Assembly: GCF_001742165.1 (NCBI RefSeq)
Contig: NZ_CP016443.1
Coordinates: 2,232,001 to 2,296,000, forward strand
Direction: 5' to 3'
DNA length: 64,000 bases
Source of the DNA: Burkholderia stabilis
GTDB lineage: Bacteria; Pseudomonadota; Gammaproteobacteria; Burkholderiales; Burkholderiaceae
Below, piece after piece: positions 53,648 through 63,463 of the stretch. The notes under the pieces were generated by a model. That model did no database searches. It was not told the DNA's origin and saw nothing but the letters and a program-made list of their open reading frames with translations. The stretch's first letter is position 1. Every line of letters starts with the position of its first letter. The position numbers and the translations under genes were made by a program.

Positions 53648-54733
53648 TCAGCCCGCGATCCGCGCCGCGATCGCCTCCCCCACTTCCTGCGTCCCTGCGT
53701 TGCCGCCGAGGTCGCGCGTATGCGGCCCCGTGCGCAGCACGTCCTCGATCGCGGCGACGATCGCATCGTGCGCTTCGCGTTCGCGGCCCGTGCCGTTGCC
53801 GAGGAAGTCGAGCATCATCGCCGCCGACCAGATCATCGCGACCGGGTTCGCGATGGTTTGCCCCGCGATGTCGGGCGCCGAGCCGTGCACGGGTTCGAAC
53901 AGCGACGGAAACGTGCGGTCGGGGTTCAGGTTCGCCGACGGTGCGATGCCGATCGTGCCCGTACAGGCCGGCCCGAGATCCGAAAGAATGTCGCCGAACA
54001 GGTTCGATGCGACGACGACGTCGAAGCGGTCCGGCTGCAGCACGAAACGCGCACACAGGATGTCGATGTGCTGCTTGTCGACGGCGATCTCCGGATAGCG
54101 CTCGGCCATCTCGGCCGCGCGCGCGTCCCACCACGGCATGCTGATCGCGATGCCGTTGCTTTTCGTTGCGACGGTGAGGCGCTTCGCGCGCCGCTGTGCG
54201 AGCTCGAACGCGAATTTCAGCACGCGCTCGGTGCCGTGACGCGTGAAGATCGACTGCTGCATCACGACTTCGCGCTCGGTGCCTTCGAACATCGTGCCGC
54301 CGACCGACGAATATTCGCCTTCGGTGTTCTCGCGCACGATCAGGAAATCGATGTCGCCCGCGCGGCGGCCGGCGAGCGGCGACGGCACGCCGTCGAACAG
54401 GCGCGCGGGCCGCAGGTTGATGTACTGGTCGAATTCGCGGCGGAATTTCAGCAACGAGCCCCACAGCGAAATGTGGTCGGGCACCGTCGCGGGCCAGCCG
54501 ACCGCGCCGAACAGGATCGCGTCCATGCCCGACAACTGCGCTTTCCAGTCGTCCGGCATCATCTTGCCGTGCTGCGCGTAGTAGTCGCAGCTGGCCCAGT
54601 CGATCTGTTCGAAGTCGAAGCGGATGCCGAAGCGCGCGGTCACGGCGTCGAGCGCGCGCAGGCCCTCGGGCATCACTTCACGGCCGATGCCGTCGCCGGG
54701 GATCACGGCAATCCTGTAAGTCCTGTCGGTCAT
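53648..54733 (-). CDS. Tartrate dehydrogenase/decarboxylase or D-malate dehydrogenase
   Basis: 361 residues of the beta-decarboxylating dehydrogenase family (isopropylmalate dehydrogenase relatives): IAVIPGDGIGREVMPEG, DFLIVRENTEGEYSSVGG, VATKSNGIAISMPWWD, DVVVASNLFGDILSDLGPACTGTIGIAPSANLNP, EPVHGSAPDIAGQTIANP. The ENTEGEYSSVGG segment separates TtuC/DmlA enzymes from LeuB. Uses NAD with Mn or Mg. Divergent from a LysR gene, as dmlA is from dmlR. Confidence 0.9.
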   Translation of the reverse strand: MTDRTYRIAVIPGDGIGREVMPEGLRALDAVTARFGIRFDFEQIDWASCDYYAQHGKMMPDDWKAQLSGMDAILFGAVGWPATVPDHISLWGSLLKFRREFDQYINLRPARLFDGVPSPLAGRRAGDIDFLIVRENTEGEYSSVGGTMFEGTEREVVMQQSIFTRHGTERVLKFAFELAQRRAKRLTVATKSNGIAISMPWWDARAAEMAERYPEIAVDKQHIDILCARFVLQPDRFDVVVASNLFGDILSDLGPACTGTIGIAPSANLNPDRTFPSLFEPVHGSAPDIAGQTIANPVAMIWSAAMMLDFLGNGTGREREAHDAIVAAIEDVLRTGPHTRDLGGNAGTQEVGEAIAARIAG

Positions 54734-54849
54734 GCAAAGCTCCTTGGCTGGTCGGCCTGCTGCGGGGGAGGCAGCGGCACGTCACGCCATTCTATTTATT
54801 TCCATCCGGATTAAAATCGCGCGAAAGGTTAATCGACTTTCCACGAATC

Positions 54850-55773
54850 GTGAACAAATCGCCGAACCTCGACGACCTGCGCGTGTTCAGCCTGGTCGTC
54901 CGTCTGACGAGCTTCAGCGCGGCCGCCGAACAGCTCGCGGTGTCGCCCGCCTATGTCAGCAAGCGCATCGCGCTGCTCGAAGCACAACTCGGCACGCGCC
55001 TGCTGCATCGGTCGACGCGCCGCGTGACGGTCACGGAAGCCGGCGAACGCGTGTTCGCGCGCGCCGAGAAGATCCTCGACGACGTCGATCATCTCGTCGA
55101 AGACGTGTCGACCACGCGCACGGTGCCGCGCGGCACGCTGCGCATGTCGAGCAGCTTCGGTTTCGGCCGGCACGTCGTTGCACCGGCGCTGCTCGACTTC
55201 ACCGCGCGCTATCCGCAACTGAACGTGCGGCTCGATCTGTTCGACCGGCTGGTCGACGTCGCGGGCGAAGGCTACGACCTCGACGTGCGGATCGGCGACG
55301 AGATCTCCGATCACCTGATCGCGCGCCGCCTCGCGGCGAACTATCGCGTGCTGTGCGCGTCGCCCGACTATCTCGCGCGACGCGGCACGCCGCGCTCGCT
55401 CGCGGATCTCGCGTCGCACGACTGTCTCGCGATCAAGGAGCGCGATCACCCGTTCGGCGTGTGGCGGCTGAACGTGCGTGGAGAAACGGCGACGGTGAAG
55501 GTCGGCGGCGCGCTGTCGACGAACCACGGCGAGGTGGCCGTGCAGTGGGCGCTGGCCGGACGCGGGATCGTGTTGCGCTCGATCTGGGAAGCCGGGCCGC
55601 TGATCGAACGCGGCGCATTGTGCCGCGTGCTGCCGGACGCGATCCAGCCCGCGAACATCTGGGCCGTGTATCCGGAACGCGTCGCGGCATCGGCGAAAGT
55701 GCGCGTGTGCGTGGATTTTCTCGTGGAGACGCTGGCCGGCCTGAACGCCGCAGCGGGTGACGATGCGGCCTGA
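54850..55773 (+). CDS. LysR-family regulator (DmlR-like)
   Basis: 307 residues with a GTG start at 54850 (MNKSPNLDDLRVFSLVVRLTSFSAAAEQLAVSPAYVSKRIALLEAQLGTRLLHRSTRRVTVTEAGERVFARAEKIL). LysR HTH plus substrate-binding domain. Divergent from the tartrate/D-malate dehydrogenase gene, 116 bases apart; most likely its activator. A satellite iteron follows 11 bases after its stop. Confidence 0.9.
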   Translation: MNKSPNLDDLRVFSLVVRLTSFSAAAEQLAVSPAYVSKRIALLEAQLGTRLLHRSTRRVTVTEAGERVFARAEKILDDVDHLVEDVSTTRTVPRGTLRMSSSFGFGRHVVAPALLDFTARYPQLNVRLDLFDRLVDVAGEGYDLDVRIGDEISDHLIARRLAANYRVLCASPDYLARRGTPRSLADLASHDCLAIKERDHPFGVWRLNVRGETATVKVGGALSTNHGEVAVQWALAGRGIVLRSIWEAGPLIERGALCRVLPDAIQPANIWAVYPERVAASAKVRVCVDFLVETLAGLNAAAGDDAA

Positions 55774-55783
55774 ATACGGCTAA

Positions 55784-55801
55784 AGGTGAGCTTTTACGGG
55801 G
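55784..55801 (-). repeat. Satellite iteron 4
   Basis: AGGTGAGCTTTTACGGGG, inverted copy with two changes in its right half; 11 bases after the LysR stop. Confidence 0.7.
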
Positions 55802-55883
55802 GGCGTGCGCAGGCACCGACGCGTCGCTTCACGCGACGCCGATCGGCCTGCTGCGCAGGCCTTCGACGGTGTCCGCGGGAAAC

Positions 55884-56822
55884 TCACGCCGCGCCCGACG
55901 CACCGAGCATCAGGTCGAGATTCTGCACCGCTGCGCCGGAGGCCCCCTTGCCGAGATTGTCGAACACGGCGGACAGGAGCACCTGACCGTGATCGGCATT
56001 GACGAACACGCCGAGCCGCAGGTCATTGGTGCCGTTCAACGCTTGCGGATCGAGATGCGTGATCGCGGGCGTGTCTGCGAGCGGCGTGACGTCGACGTGA
56101 CGCGCGCCGGCGTAATGGTGCGCGAGACACGCATGCAGCTGCTCACCGGTCACGCCGGCCGGGAGCAGGCGCATCTCGATCGGCACGGTCAGCACGATGC
56201 CTTGCCGATAGGCGCCGTAAGCCGGCACGAACAGCGGCCGGTGCGAGAGACCGGCATGCAGCTGGATCTCGGGCGCGTGCTTGTGCGCGAGTGCGAGGCC
56301 ATAGATTTGCAGCGGCTTGGCGTGCACGGCGCCGTCCGCTTCGAATGCGTCGACGGCCGCTCGGCCGCCGCCCGAGTACCCGGAGACGGCATGGATGCTC
56401 ACCGGGTAGTCGCGCGGCAGCAGGCCGGCCTGTTGCAGCGGTCGCAACAGGCCGATCGCACCGGTCGGGTAGCAGCCCGGATTGGTGACGCGCCGCGCGT
56501 GCGCGATCGTCTGCGCATGTCCGTCGGCCATCTCGGGAAAGCCGTACACCCATTCCGGCTGCGTGCGATGGGCCGAACTCGCATCGATCACGCGGACTTC
56601 AGGATTCCGGATGAAGCCGACCGCTTCGCGTGCGGCCGCGTCGGGCAGGCACAGGATCGCGATGTCGGCTGCGTTGATCGCTTCGGCGCGCCGCACCGGG
56701 TCCTTGCGCTCGGCATCCGGCAGCGTGACGAGCTGCAAGTCGGTGCGCCCGCTCAGGCGCGCGTGAATCTGCAATCCGGTCGTGCCTTGATCGCCGTCGA
56801 TATAGACAGTGGGGAAGCTCAT
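55884..56822 (-). CDS. argC: N-acetyl-gamma-glutamyl-phosphate reductase, type 2
   Basis: 312 residues, the shorter type 2 form. Catalytic Cys in [21 protein letters not shown]-terminal NADP site [18 protein letters not shown], and [15 protein letters not shown]. Reduces N-acetyl-glutamyl phosphate in arginine synthesis. It stands alone, divergent from a LysR gene; a second, type 1 argC could exist elsewhere, so this copy may have a special role. Confidence 0.93.
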   Translation of the reverse strand: MSFPTVYIDGDQGTTGLQIHARLSGRTDLQLVTLPDAERKDPVRRAEAINAADIAILCLPDAAAREAVGFIRNPEVRVIDASSAHRTQPEWVYGFPEMADGHAQTIAHARRVTNPGCYPTGAIGLLRPLQQAGLLPRDYPVSIHAVSGYSGGGRAAVDAFEADGAVHAKPLQIYGLALAHKHAPEIQLHAGLSHRPLFVPAYGAYRQGIVLTVPIEMRLLPAGVTGEQLHACLAHHYAGARHVDVTPLADTPAITHLDPQALNGTNDLRLGVFVNADHGQVLLSAVFDNLGKGASGAAVQNLDLMLGASGAA

Positions 56823-56888
56823 GATAGTCGCGTTCCTTGCGCTCGGTCGTCGAGAAAACCGTATCGTCCATCGAACGCCTAGAATAGG

Positions 56889-56924
56889 AAAAGTTGAATT
56901 TACTGACCATCTGATTCAGCTTTT
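56889..56924. promoter_or_regulatory. LysR-type operator candidate
   Basis: AAAAGTTGAAT (56889-56899) and ATTCAGCTTTT (56914-56924) form an 11-base inverted repeat with one mismatch, in the argC/LysR gap, just before the LysR start. Confidence 0.6.
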
Positions 56925-56942
56925 CTGAACGAGAGGTGTGTG

Positions 56943-57827
56943 ATGCGCGAGATCAGTCTGGACCGCCTGCGCACGCTGGTCGCGATCGCGGACCAGGGCT
57001 CCTTTGCGGCGGCGGCGCAATTGCTTCATCTCGCGCCGCCGACCGTCAGTCTTCATGTCGCCGAGCTGGAAAGCCGCGTCGGCGCGCCGCTGCTGTCCCG
57101 CACGCGCGGCAACGTGCGGCCGTCGGCTATCGGCGAAGTGTTGGTGGAGCGGGCGCGCCGTCTGCTGGCCGAGGTCGAATCCACGCTGGACGACGTGCAG
57201 CGGCAGGTGCAGGGGTTGACCGGACGGGTGCGCCTCGGCGCGTCGACCGGGGCGATCGCGCACCTGTTGCCGCAGGCGGTGGCGCGGCTGCGCGAACAGC
57301 ATCCGGACATCGACGTCCAGATCGCGGTGCTCACGTCGCACGATACGCTGGCGCGCATTGCACAGGGCACGCTCGACGTCGGGCTGGTCGCGCTACCGCA
57401 GGCGCCGGTCGCGGGGTTGTCGATCCGCGCATGGCGGCGCGATCCGGTGATGGCTTTCCTGCCCGCGGACTGGCGGCTTCCGGCTCGCGTGACGCCGGCC
57501 TATCTGGCCGCGCGTCCGCTGATTCTCAACGATGCGTCCACGCGCCTGTCGCGACTCACGACGGAATGGTTTGCGCTCAGCGGCCATCGGCCCGCGCCGC
57601 GGATCGAACTCAACTACAACGATGCGATCAAGAGCCTGGTCGCCGCGGGGTATGGCGCGACGCTACTCCCGCACGAGGCCGGAGCGCCGCTGCCGGATGC
57701 GCGCATCGTCATGCGCGCGCTGCGGCCGGCGTTGTGGCGGGAACTGGGGATCGCCCATCGGGCGGGGTCGGTCGAGCGGGCGACGCAGCACGTGCTCGAT
57801 GCGCTGTGGGCGCTCGGCGCGCGATAG
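56943..57827 (+). CDS. LysR-family transcriptional regulator
   Basis: 294 residues from MREISLDRLRTLVAIADQGSFAAAAQLLHLAPPTVSLHVAELESRVGAPLLSRTRGNVRPSAIGEVLVERARRLLAEVE; a GTG three bases earlier is equivalent. HTH at the N-terminus, then a LysR substrate domain (GRVRLGASTGAIAHLLPQAVARLREQHPDIDVQIAVL). Divergent from argC across 120 bases with an inverted repeat, which suggests control of argC. Ligand unknown. Confidence 0.9.
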   Translation: MREISLDRLRTLVAIADQGSFAAAAQLLHLAPPTVSLHVAELESRVGAPLLSRTRGNVRPSAIGEVLVERARRLLAEVESTLDDVQRQVQGLTGRVRLGASTGAIAHLLPQAVARLREQHPDIDVQIAVLTSHDTLARIAQGTLDVGLVALPQAPVAGLSIRAWRRDPVMAFLPADWRLPARVTPAYLAARPLILNDASTRLSRLTTEWFALSGHRPAPRIELNYNDAIKSLVAAGYGATLLPHEAGAPLPDARIVMRALRPALWRELGIAHRAGSVERATQHVLDALWALGAR

Positions 57828-57867
57828 CGGATCATGGCGCGGCTGCCCGTCCGGGCGGCCTGCGCGT

Positions 57868-58332
57868 TCAGAGCCGGTTGTCCTTCGCGAGCATCAGCAC
57901 GCGCGCCCAGCGCTGTGCATCGCGCTTGTCGGTCATCGGCAGCTTCCATTCGCTGCGCACGGCGTCGCGCACGTGCACGACGAGATGCCAGCGGCCGCCG
58001 ATCGGCGCGGCCTGGCAACCGTCGAGCTGCGACAGCGTATAGCGGCCGTCCGCGCCGTCGTGCGACAGCCACAGCAGCCCTTGCGTCGCGGATACGCGCA
58101 ACTCGCCCCACGCGCGATGCACGACGTGCGTCCAGCCTTCTTCCTTCGTGTTCGGTGCGACGTCGCGGCGGCGCTTGATCCACCACGCAACCAGCGCAAT
58201 CAGGATCGCGGCGGCGAGCACGGCGGCGGCGATGGCAACCGGCTGGCCGAACTGCGCGGCGATGACGTGAAACAGGTGAACCGCGCCCCATCCCAGAGCG
58301 ATGAGCGCGAACAGTGCAATGAAAATCGGCAT
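57868..58332 (-). CDS. Membrane protein of unknown function
   Basis: 154 residues from MPIFIALFALIALGWGAVHLFHVIAAQFGQPVAIAAAVLAAAILIALVAWWIKRRRD: two TM helices with a basic stop, then a soluble domain of about 95 residues (WTHVVHRAWGELRVSATQGLLWLSHDGADGRYTLSQLDGCQAAPI). Not recognised. Sits downstream of the adc-bdhA-patatin genes on the same strand, 60 bases after the patatin stop, so it may be the last gene of that operon. Confidence 0.75.
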   Translation of the reverse strand: MPIFIALFALIALGWGAVHLFHVIAAQFGQPVAIAAAVLAAAILIALVAWWIKRRRDVAPNTKEEGWTHVVHRAWGELRVSATQGLLWLSHDGADGRYTLSQLDGCQAAPIGGRWHLVVHVRDAVRSEWKLPMTDKRDAQRWARVLMLAKDNRL

Positions 58333-58392
58333 GTCGAATCGGAGAAGAGGACGGACCGGCGCATGCATCGCGCCGACCCGTCGCACACGGCA

Positions 58393-59610
58393 TTACCGCT
58401 TGCGGTGAACGTCGTGCGTCACGAAGCCCGCGTCGTTGACGGGCAGCGCGAGGCCGTCCTTCACTGCGAGCGTCTTGCGGATGTCGTCGAGACCCGCGGA
58501 CCAATGGTCGCGCATCGTCGACAGACCGAACTGATAGTCCTTGTAGTGATGCTCGTACGCTTTCTGCTGATAGATCAGGTGCTGGATGTTGTACTTCTTC
58601 CCGCTCGACATCGCATCAGCCTCGATGCACCACGGGTCGTTCTTGCGCTGCTCCTCCGGCACCTGCTCGAGCACGTGGCGCAGCACGTTGCGGTAGCGCT
58701 GTTCGCGCTGCAGCGTGTCGGTGACGAAACGCGTGCGGCTCGAATACTGCACGTCCTTCGTGCGCTCGGCGACGTCGGCCATCGTGCGCGGCAGCGGCCC
58801 GCGCGCGCTCCACAGATCGACCTGGAACGCGAGCGTGTCGCGCCGCGGCCGTGCGCGGAGCACTTCCATCAGCGGCGTGTTCGACACGACACCACCGTCC
58901 CAGTAATACTCGCCGTCGATCTCGACCGGCGGGAACGCAGGCGGCAGCGCGCCGGACGCCATGAAATGCTCGGGCGCGAGGCGGATACGCGAGTTGTCGA
59001 AGTACACGAAGTTGCCGGTGCCGACGTTGACCGCGCCGACCGACACGCGCGTCTCGCCCGAGTTGATCCGGTCGAAGTCGCACAGCTTCAGCAGCGTCGT
59101 GCGCAGCGCCGACGTGTCGTACCAGCTGATTTTTTCAGGATGGTCGGACACGCCCGGCAGCGGCGGCGGGAAGCGCGGCGAGAAGAAGCCCTGCTGGCCC
59201 TGCATCATCGCGCTCGCGGCCTGCGACGCCGTGAAGAACGTGCGGATCTGGTCGATGCTGTTGAACAGCGCGAATTCGAACGCGGCCGGAATGACGGGAA
59301 AGAACGCCGGCTGGCAGATCGTTTCCCAGAATTCGCGCAGGCGCTCGACGCGATGCTCGGGCGCGTTGCCGGCGATCAGCGCGGTGTTGAGCGCGCCGAT
59401 CGAGATGCCCGCGATCCAGTCGAGCGGAATATCTGCTTCGTGCAGCCCTTCGAACACGCCGGCCTGATACGCGCCGAGCGCGCCGCCGCCCTGCAGGACG
59501 AGCGCGATCGTCTCGTACGGCAACGACCGCGCAGCGGTGGGCGCGCCGGCTTCGTGATGCAGGTCCGCCGCATCGACGGCCTGCCTTTCGGTGCGGGCGT
59601 GGGGCTTCAT
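58393..59610 (-). CDS. Patatin-like phospholipase / PHB-depolymerase-like protein
   Basis: 405 residues. Patatin domain from about residue 30: [16 protein letters not shown] (oxyanion hole), [15 protein letters not shown] (nucleophile Ser in GxSxG), and [15 protein letters not shown] (catalytic Asp). The C-terminal part (DUF3734-like) holds [28 protein letters not shown]. Its ATG overlaps the bdhA stop (ATGA). Gene order adc-bdhA-patatin suggests a role in PHB or ketone-body metabolism rather than membrane lipid damage, an inference. Confidence 0.88.
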   Translation of the reverse strand: MKPHARTERQAVDAADLHHEAGAPTAARSLPYETIALVLQGGGALGAYQAGVFEGLHEADIPLDWIAGISIGALNTALIAGNAPEHRVERLREFWETICQPAFFPVIPAAFEFALFNSIDQIRTFFTASQAASAMMQGQQGFFSPRFPPPLPGVSDHPEKISWYDTSALRTTLLKLCDFDRINSGETRVSVGAVNVGTGNFVYFDNSRIRLAPEHFMASGALPPAFPPVEIDGEYYWDGGVVSNTPLMEVLRARPRRDTLAFQVDLWSARGPLPRTMADVAERTKDVQYSSRTRFVTDTLQREQRYRNVLRHVLEQVPEEQRKNDPWCIEADAMSSGKKYNIQHLIYQQKAYEHHYKDYQFGLSTMRDHWSAGLDDIRKTLAVKDGLALPVNDAGFVTHDVHRKR

Positions 59611-60392
59611 TGCATGAACCAGCCGTGGCTGACGATGAACGACTGGCCCGTGAGCGCGGCGCTCGGGAACGCCGACAGGAACAGCACCGTCTGCGCGACA
59701 TCCTGCACCGTCGTGAACACGCCGTCGACCGTGGCGCCGAGCATCACCTTCTTCACCACTTCCTCTTCGCTGATCCCGAGCTCCTTCGCCTGCTCCGGAA
59801 TCTGCTTGTCGACCAGCGGCGTGCGCACGAAACCCGGACACACGACATGCGAGCGCACGTTGTGCTTCGCGCCTTCCTTCGCGAGCACGCGTGCCAAACC
59901 GAGCAGACCGTGCTTGGCCGTCACGTAGGCCGACTTCAGCGGCGACGCTTCGTGCGAGTGCACCGAACCCATGTAGATCACGACGCCGCCGCGATCGTCC
60001 TTGTACATGTGCTTGAGCGCGGCCTTGGTCGTCAGGAACGCGCCGTCGACGTGGATCGCCTGCATCTTCTTCCAGTCGGAGAACGCGTAGTTCTCGATCG
60101 GGTTGACGATCTGGATGCCCGCGTTCGACACGAGGATGTCGACCGAGCCGAACGCCTCGGCCACCTTGTCGATGCCGCTGTTCACGGCTTCTTCATTCGT
60201 CACGTCCATCGCGACGCCGATCGCCTTGCCGCCCGCCTTGTTGATCTCGTCGGCGACCGCATTCGCGCCGTCCTGGTTCAGGTCGGCGATCGCGACGGCC
60301 GCGCCCGCCTTCGCGAGCTCGAGTGCGATTTCCTTGCCGATGCCGCTCGCGGCGCCCGTGACGACTGCGGTCTTGCCATTCAGATTGCTCAT
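59607..60392 (-). CDS. bdhA: 3-hydroxybutyrate dehydrogenase
   Basis: 261 residues, classical short-chain dehydrogenase: [15 protein letters not shown] (NAD site), NAG at about 90, catalytic Ser-x12-Tyr-x3-Lys in [22 protein letters not shown], and C-terminal [13 protein letters not shown] diagnostic for this enzyme. Interconverts (R)-3-hydroxybutyrate and acetoacetate. 51 bases after adc. Confidence 0.94.
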   Translation of the reverse strand: MSNLNGKTAVVTGAASGIGKEIALELAKAGAAVAIADLNQDGANAVADEINKAGGKAIGVAMDVTNEEAVNSGIDKVAEAFGSVDILVSNAGIQIVNPIENYAFSDWKKMQAIHVDGAFLTTKAALKHMYKDDRGGVVIYMGSVHSHEASPLKSAYVTAKHGLLGLARVLAKEGAKHNVRSHVVCPGFVRTPLVDKQIPEQAKELGISEEEVVKKVMLGATVDGVFTTVQDVAQTVLFLSAFPSAALTGQSFIVSHGWFMQ

Positions 60393-60443
60393 TTCGAATT
60401 CCCGTGGTGAAAGGTTTGACAGGGAGAAAGGACTGCGGACGTG

Positions 60444-61184
60444 TTATTGAGCCAGGTAATCGTAGACGACTTCGCCGAGGCCCAGTGTCAAATCTGCGAC
60501 GATGTGCCGGGCTTCGACGATCTCGAGCACGGGCAGGTCGGCCACGGGCGCGAGGGCATGCGGCGCCAGCTCGAGCGATGCGGGGCCCGTCCACGCGCCC
60601 TTCATCTTGATGTCCTGCATGTAGTAGCGCACCAGTTCGCACACGCGTGCGGTGCCATCGACGTGCGGAATGATCTTCAGCAGGAAATTCGGGCCGGCGA
60701 GACGCTTCGTCTGCTCGTCGATGTCGAGTTCCTTGTGCTTGTAGCCCATCGTGCCGGTCGCGACGCGCACCTTGCCGTAGTCGAGCGTGCCGAGGAGGTG
60801 GTCGGTGTTCACGTGCAGCGTGGGCGACGCGAGCTTCTTCGGGAAGCCCCACAGCTCGCGGCCGCCGGCGATCGGCGGGTGATCGTCGAGATACATCGCG
60901 AGCGTGTAGCCGCCCGGCTGGCCGTTGTACTCGACCGGAATCACCTGGCCGCTTTCGGTGTAGTCGCCGAAGCCGGTCGAATCGGCCATGCGAATGAATT
61001 CGTAATGTACGAGCGGCTCGGTGACCTGCAGCGGCTCGGGGACAATTTCACGGAGACGGTCGGGATCGGTGCGATACGTGATGATCAGAAACTCACGATC
61101 GACGAAACGGTAAGGGCCCATGGGGAAGGCAGGGCTGGTCAACGGCATCGCAAACGCTTTCGATCGGACATCGCTGGGTTTCAT
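60444..61184 (-). CDS. adc: Acetoacetate decarboxylase
   Basis: 246 residues from [40 protein letters not shown]. The Schiff-base Lys lies in [13 protein letters not shown], with the family phrase [30 protein letters not shown]. Converts acetoacetate to acetone and CO2. First gene of adc-bdhA-patatin; an iteron pair lies 208 bases before its start. Confidence 0.94.
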   Translation of the reverse strand: MKPSDVRSKAFAMPLTSPAFPMGPYRFVDREFLIITYRTDPDRLREIVPEPLQVTEPLVHYEFIRMADSTGFGDYTESGQVIPVEYNGQPGGYTLAMYLDDHPPIAGGRELWGFPKKLASPTLHVNTDHLLGTLDYGKVRVATGTMGYKHKELDIDEQTKRLAGPNFLLKIIPHVDGTARVCELVRYYMQDIKMKGAWTGPASLELAPHALAPVADLPVLEIVEARHIVADLTLGLGEVVYDYLAQ

Positions 61185-61391
61185 GCGGACTCCTTGTTGT
61201 TGATCGCTTCGTGGATGAGTGCTCGTAATCGTATGCCTGTGCGTTGCCGTTGTGCGATGCCGCATTTGGAATTAATTGTTGCCGATTTCGAGGAATTCGC
61301 GGCGTAAATATTGAGATGAACGGTGCAAACGGCCCGGAAGGCGCCCGGCGGCCCGATGTTCGCATGCGTCGATGACGCCACGATGTGAAAA

Positions 61392-61409
61392 AGGTGAGCT
61401 TTTACAGGA
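61392..61409 (-). repeat. Satellite iteron 5a
   Basis: AGGTGAGCTTTTACAGGA, two changes compared with the inverted consensus; shares GAGCTTTTAC with satellite 4. Confidence 0.7.
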
Positions 61410-61413
61410 TGCC

Positions 61414-61431
61414 GGGTGAGCCTTTTCGGGA
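61414..61431 (-). repeat. Satellite iteron 5b
   Basis: GGGTGAGCCTTTTCGGGA, one change at the first base; 22 bases (about two helical turns) from 5a. Confidence 0.8.
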
Positions 61432-61623
61432 GAAGGTCGCGCGGGAATGTGACAATTGTGTGAACTTGTGTTGCGGTGCAGGCTCTAAGTGCGTTCGCCG
61501 CGGCGGGTAGCGCCTGTCGTGCATTCCCGCCGGATTAAGCATCGCTTAAGCGGGCGCCCCCTAGCATCGTCGATGTACGGCCGGACCACCGGTCGAATCT
61601 TCACGTCCCACGCAACCGGATTC

Positions 61624-62205
61624 ATGCAGAACCTCAATCTCACCCTGTTTTCCGCCATCAACGCCGGCGCTGCGCCGCATCCCGGCGTTGCCCGTCTTGC
61701 CATCTTCGCCGCCGACTGGCTCGTCTATGCGCTGCCCGTGATGCTGCTGCTGACCTGGATCTTCGGCGAGCGCCCGACGCGGCGCCAGGCGATCGAGGCC
61801 GGTGTCGGCGTCTGCGTGGCGCTCGCGCTCGCGCAAGTGATCGGGCATTTCTGGTTTTCGCCGCGCCCGTTCATGGCCGGTGTCGGCACGCAACTGATTC
61901 CGCATTCGCCGGACAGCTCGTTTCCGAGCGATCACATGACGTTCGCGTGGAGCATGGCAGTCGGCATGCTGCTTGGCCGCACGACGCGCGTGACCGGGTT
62001 CGTGATGGCCGCGCTGGCCGTGGTGATCGCTTGGGGGCGTATCTATGCGGGCGTGCACTGGCCGTTCGACATGGCGGGCGGCGTGCTGGTCGGTACGGCG
62101 GGCGCGCTGGCGGCACACCTGTACGGGCAGCGCATCACCGCGCCGCTGGAGCGGATCGGCGATGCCGTGCACGCAGTCATGATGGGGCGCGAGCGCGCGC
62201 CGTAA
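61624..62205 (+). CDS. PAP2-family phosphatase (undecaprenyl-diphosphatase-like)
   Basis: 193 residues from MQNLNLTLFSAINAGAAPHPGVARLAIFAADWLVYALPVMLLLTWIFGERPTRRQAI. Several TM helices and the three PAP2 motifs: KxxxxxxRP-like WFSPRPF, PSDH in SSFPSDHMTFAW, and SRxxxxxH-like GRIYAGVHWPFDMAGG. Probably BcrC/YbjG-like, recycling undecaprenyl diphosphate at the outer face of the inner membrane. Confidence 0.88.
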   Translation: MQNLNLTLFSAINAGAAPHPGVARLAIFAADWLVYALPVMLLLTWIFGERPTRRQAIEAGVGVCVALALAQVIGHFWFSPRPFMAGVGTQLIPHSPDSSFPSDHMTFAWSMAVGMLLGRTTRVTGFVMAALAVVIAWGRIYAGVHWPFDMAGGVLVGTAGALAAHLYGQRITAPLERIGDAVHAVMMGRERAP

Positions 62206-62225
62206 GCGGGAAAGGCCGGCGGCCG

Positions 62226-62459
62226 TCAGCCGGGCGAGCCCGGCGTGCGGGCCGATTCGGCCGATGCGGAAGGACCGCCGCCTGCATCGTGAAGTTCAGG
62301 CGTATCGGCCGGGTGCTGCGCGGCGTCGCGCTCGAGGGCGCTTTCCTTCAGGATCGCGCACATCGCGACGAACAGCGCGAGTACGACTGCGGCGAGGCCG
62401 CAATAGCCGACGATCTTCAGGTTGCGAAGGAAAGGCGAAGCGTGGCTTTCTTTTGTCAT
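62226..62459 (-). CDS. Small single-pass membrane protein
   Basis: 77 residues from MTKESHASPFLRNLKIVGYCGLAAVVLALFVAMCAILKESALERDAAQHPADTPEL. One TM helix near 16-36 and a hydrophilic Pro/Ser/Gly-rich tail. Not recognised; plausible on account of a good membrane segment and codon usage. Confidence 0.6.
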   Translation of the reverse strand: MTKESHASPFLRNLKIVGYCGLAAVVLALFVAMCAILKESALERDAAQHPADTPELHDAGGGPSASAESARTPGSPG

Positions 62460-62609
62460 GACCGGGCGCTCCTGGGCGGGCTGCGGCGGCTGTCGCCCGA
62501 CAGCGGCGTCGCAGACATAGATATATACCAGCCGCGATGCCGATGCCAAGCCCGCCGGTGCGCCGGTGCCACGGTCCCATGCCCGTCCTTCGGACAGGTG
62601 CCCGTCGCG

Positions 62610-63425
62610 TCAGTCTTCCAGCGTTTCGTGTACGCCCGCCGCGCCGCGCTTCCAGTAGGCCGCCGCGCGGATGCGCGACTTGTCGATGCCGCGCTCGCCG
62701 GTCAGGTGCTGGCGCACCGCGCGCATCGACTGCGCTTCGCCGGCCGCCCACACGTAGCCTTCGCCGGACGGCGGCAGCGGCAGGTCGCGCACGGCATCCA
62801 GCAACGTGTCGCCGCTCGCTGCTTCGGCGCGGAAGCGCCAGATTTCATGCACGTCGGCGCGCGTGTCGAACGAGATCTGCGCGGTACGATCCGCGACTTC
62901 GAGGACGACCGCCGCGCGTGCGCCGGCCGGCAATTCCTCGAGACGCCGCGCGACGGCCGGCAGCGCCGTATCGTCGCCGATCAGCAGATGCCAGTCGAAA
63001 CCGGTCGGGACGACGAACGAACCGCGCGGGCCGCCGATGCCGAGCCATTGACCGACGCGCGCCTGCGCGGCCCACTGCGACGCGGGGCCCGGATGGTTCA
63101 TCACGAATTCCAGATCCAGTTCACAGGCAGCGCGGTCGAAGCGGCGCGGCGTGAAGTCGCGCGCGACCGGCCTCGGCTCGCCTTCCGGAAACTCGGGGCC
63201 GTTCGCACCGAGCGTCGGCATCGCGGGCCGTTCTGCGCCGGGCGGCGGGAAAAACACTTTCACGTGATCGTCGAACGACGCGGATTCGAAATCCGCGAGA
63301 TCGGGGCCGCCGACGGTGACGCGCAACAGATGCGGCGTCACGGCGTGCACGCGCAGCACCTGGAGCAGGCGGAACTTGAGGGTGTGGCGCACGCGGGTCA
63401 CGGTGCGCTCGGATGCGTTCTGCAT
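62610..63425 (-). CDS. Siderophore-interacting protein (NADPH-dependent ferric-siderophore reductase)
   Basis: 271 residues of the ViuB/SIP family: FAD-binding barrel (LQVLRVHAVTPHLLRVTVGGPDLADFESASFDDHVKVFFP; ARDFTPRRFD; DLEFVMNHPGPASQWAAQARVGQWLGIGGPRGSFVVP) and C-terminal NADPH domain ending GIDKSRIRAAAYWKRGAAGVHE. Releases iron from imported siderophores by reduction in the cytosol. Downstream of the padR gene by 38 bases on the same strand. Confidence 0.92.
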   Translation of the reverse strand: MQNASERTVTRVRHTLKFRLLQVLRVHAVTPHLLRVTVGGPDLADFESASFDDHVKVFFPPPGAERPAMPTLGANGPEFPEGEPRPVARDFTPRRFDRAACELDLEFVMNHPGPASQWAAQARVGQWLGIGGPRGSFVVPTGFDWHLLIGDDTALPAVARRLEELPAGARAAVVLEVADRTAQISFDTRADVHEIWRFRAEAASGDTLLDAVRDLPLPPSGEGYVWAAGEAQSMRAVRQHLTGERGIDKSRIRAAAYWKRGAAGVHETLED

Positions 63426-63463
63426 TAATCCGTTCTCCTTGGGTTTTGACGGGGCGGCGCGGG

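Larger units (their letters stand above)
61185..61623. other. Divergent adc/PAP2 intergenic region with a satellite iteron pair
   Basis: 439 bases holding promoters of adc (leftward) and the PAP2 gene (rightward), with two inverted iterons at 61392 and 61414. A frame starting at 61489 upstream of the PAP2 ATG is not protein-like. Confidence 0.6.
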
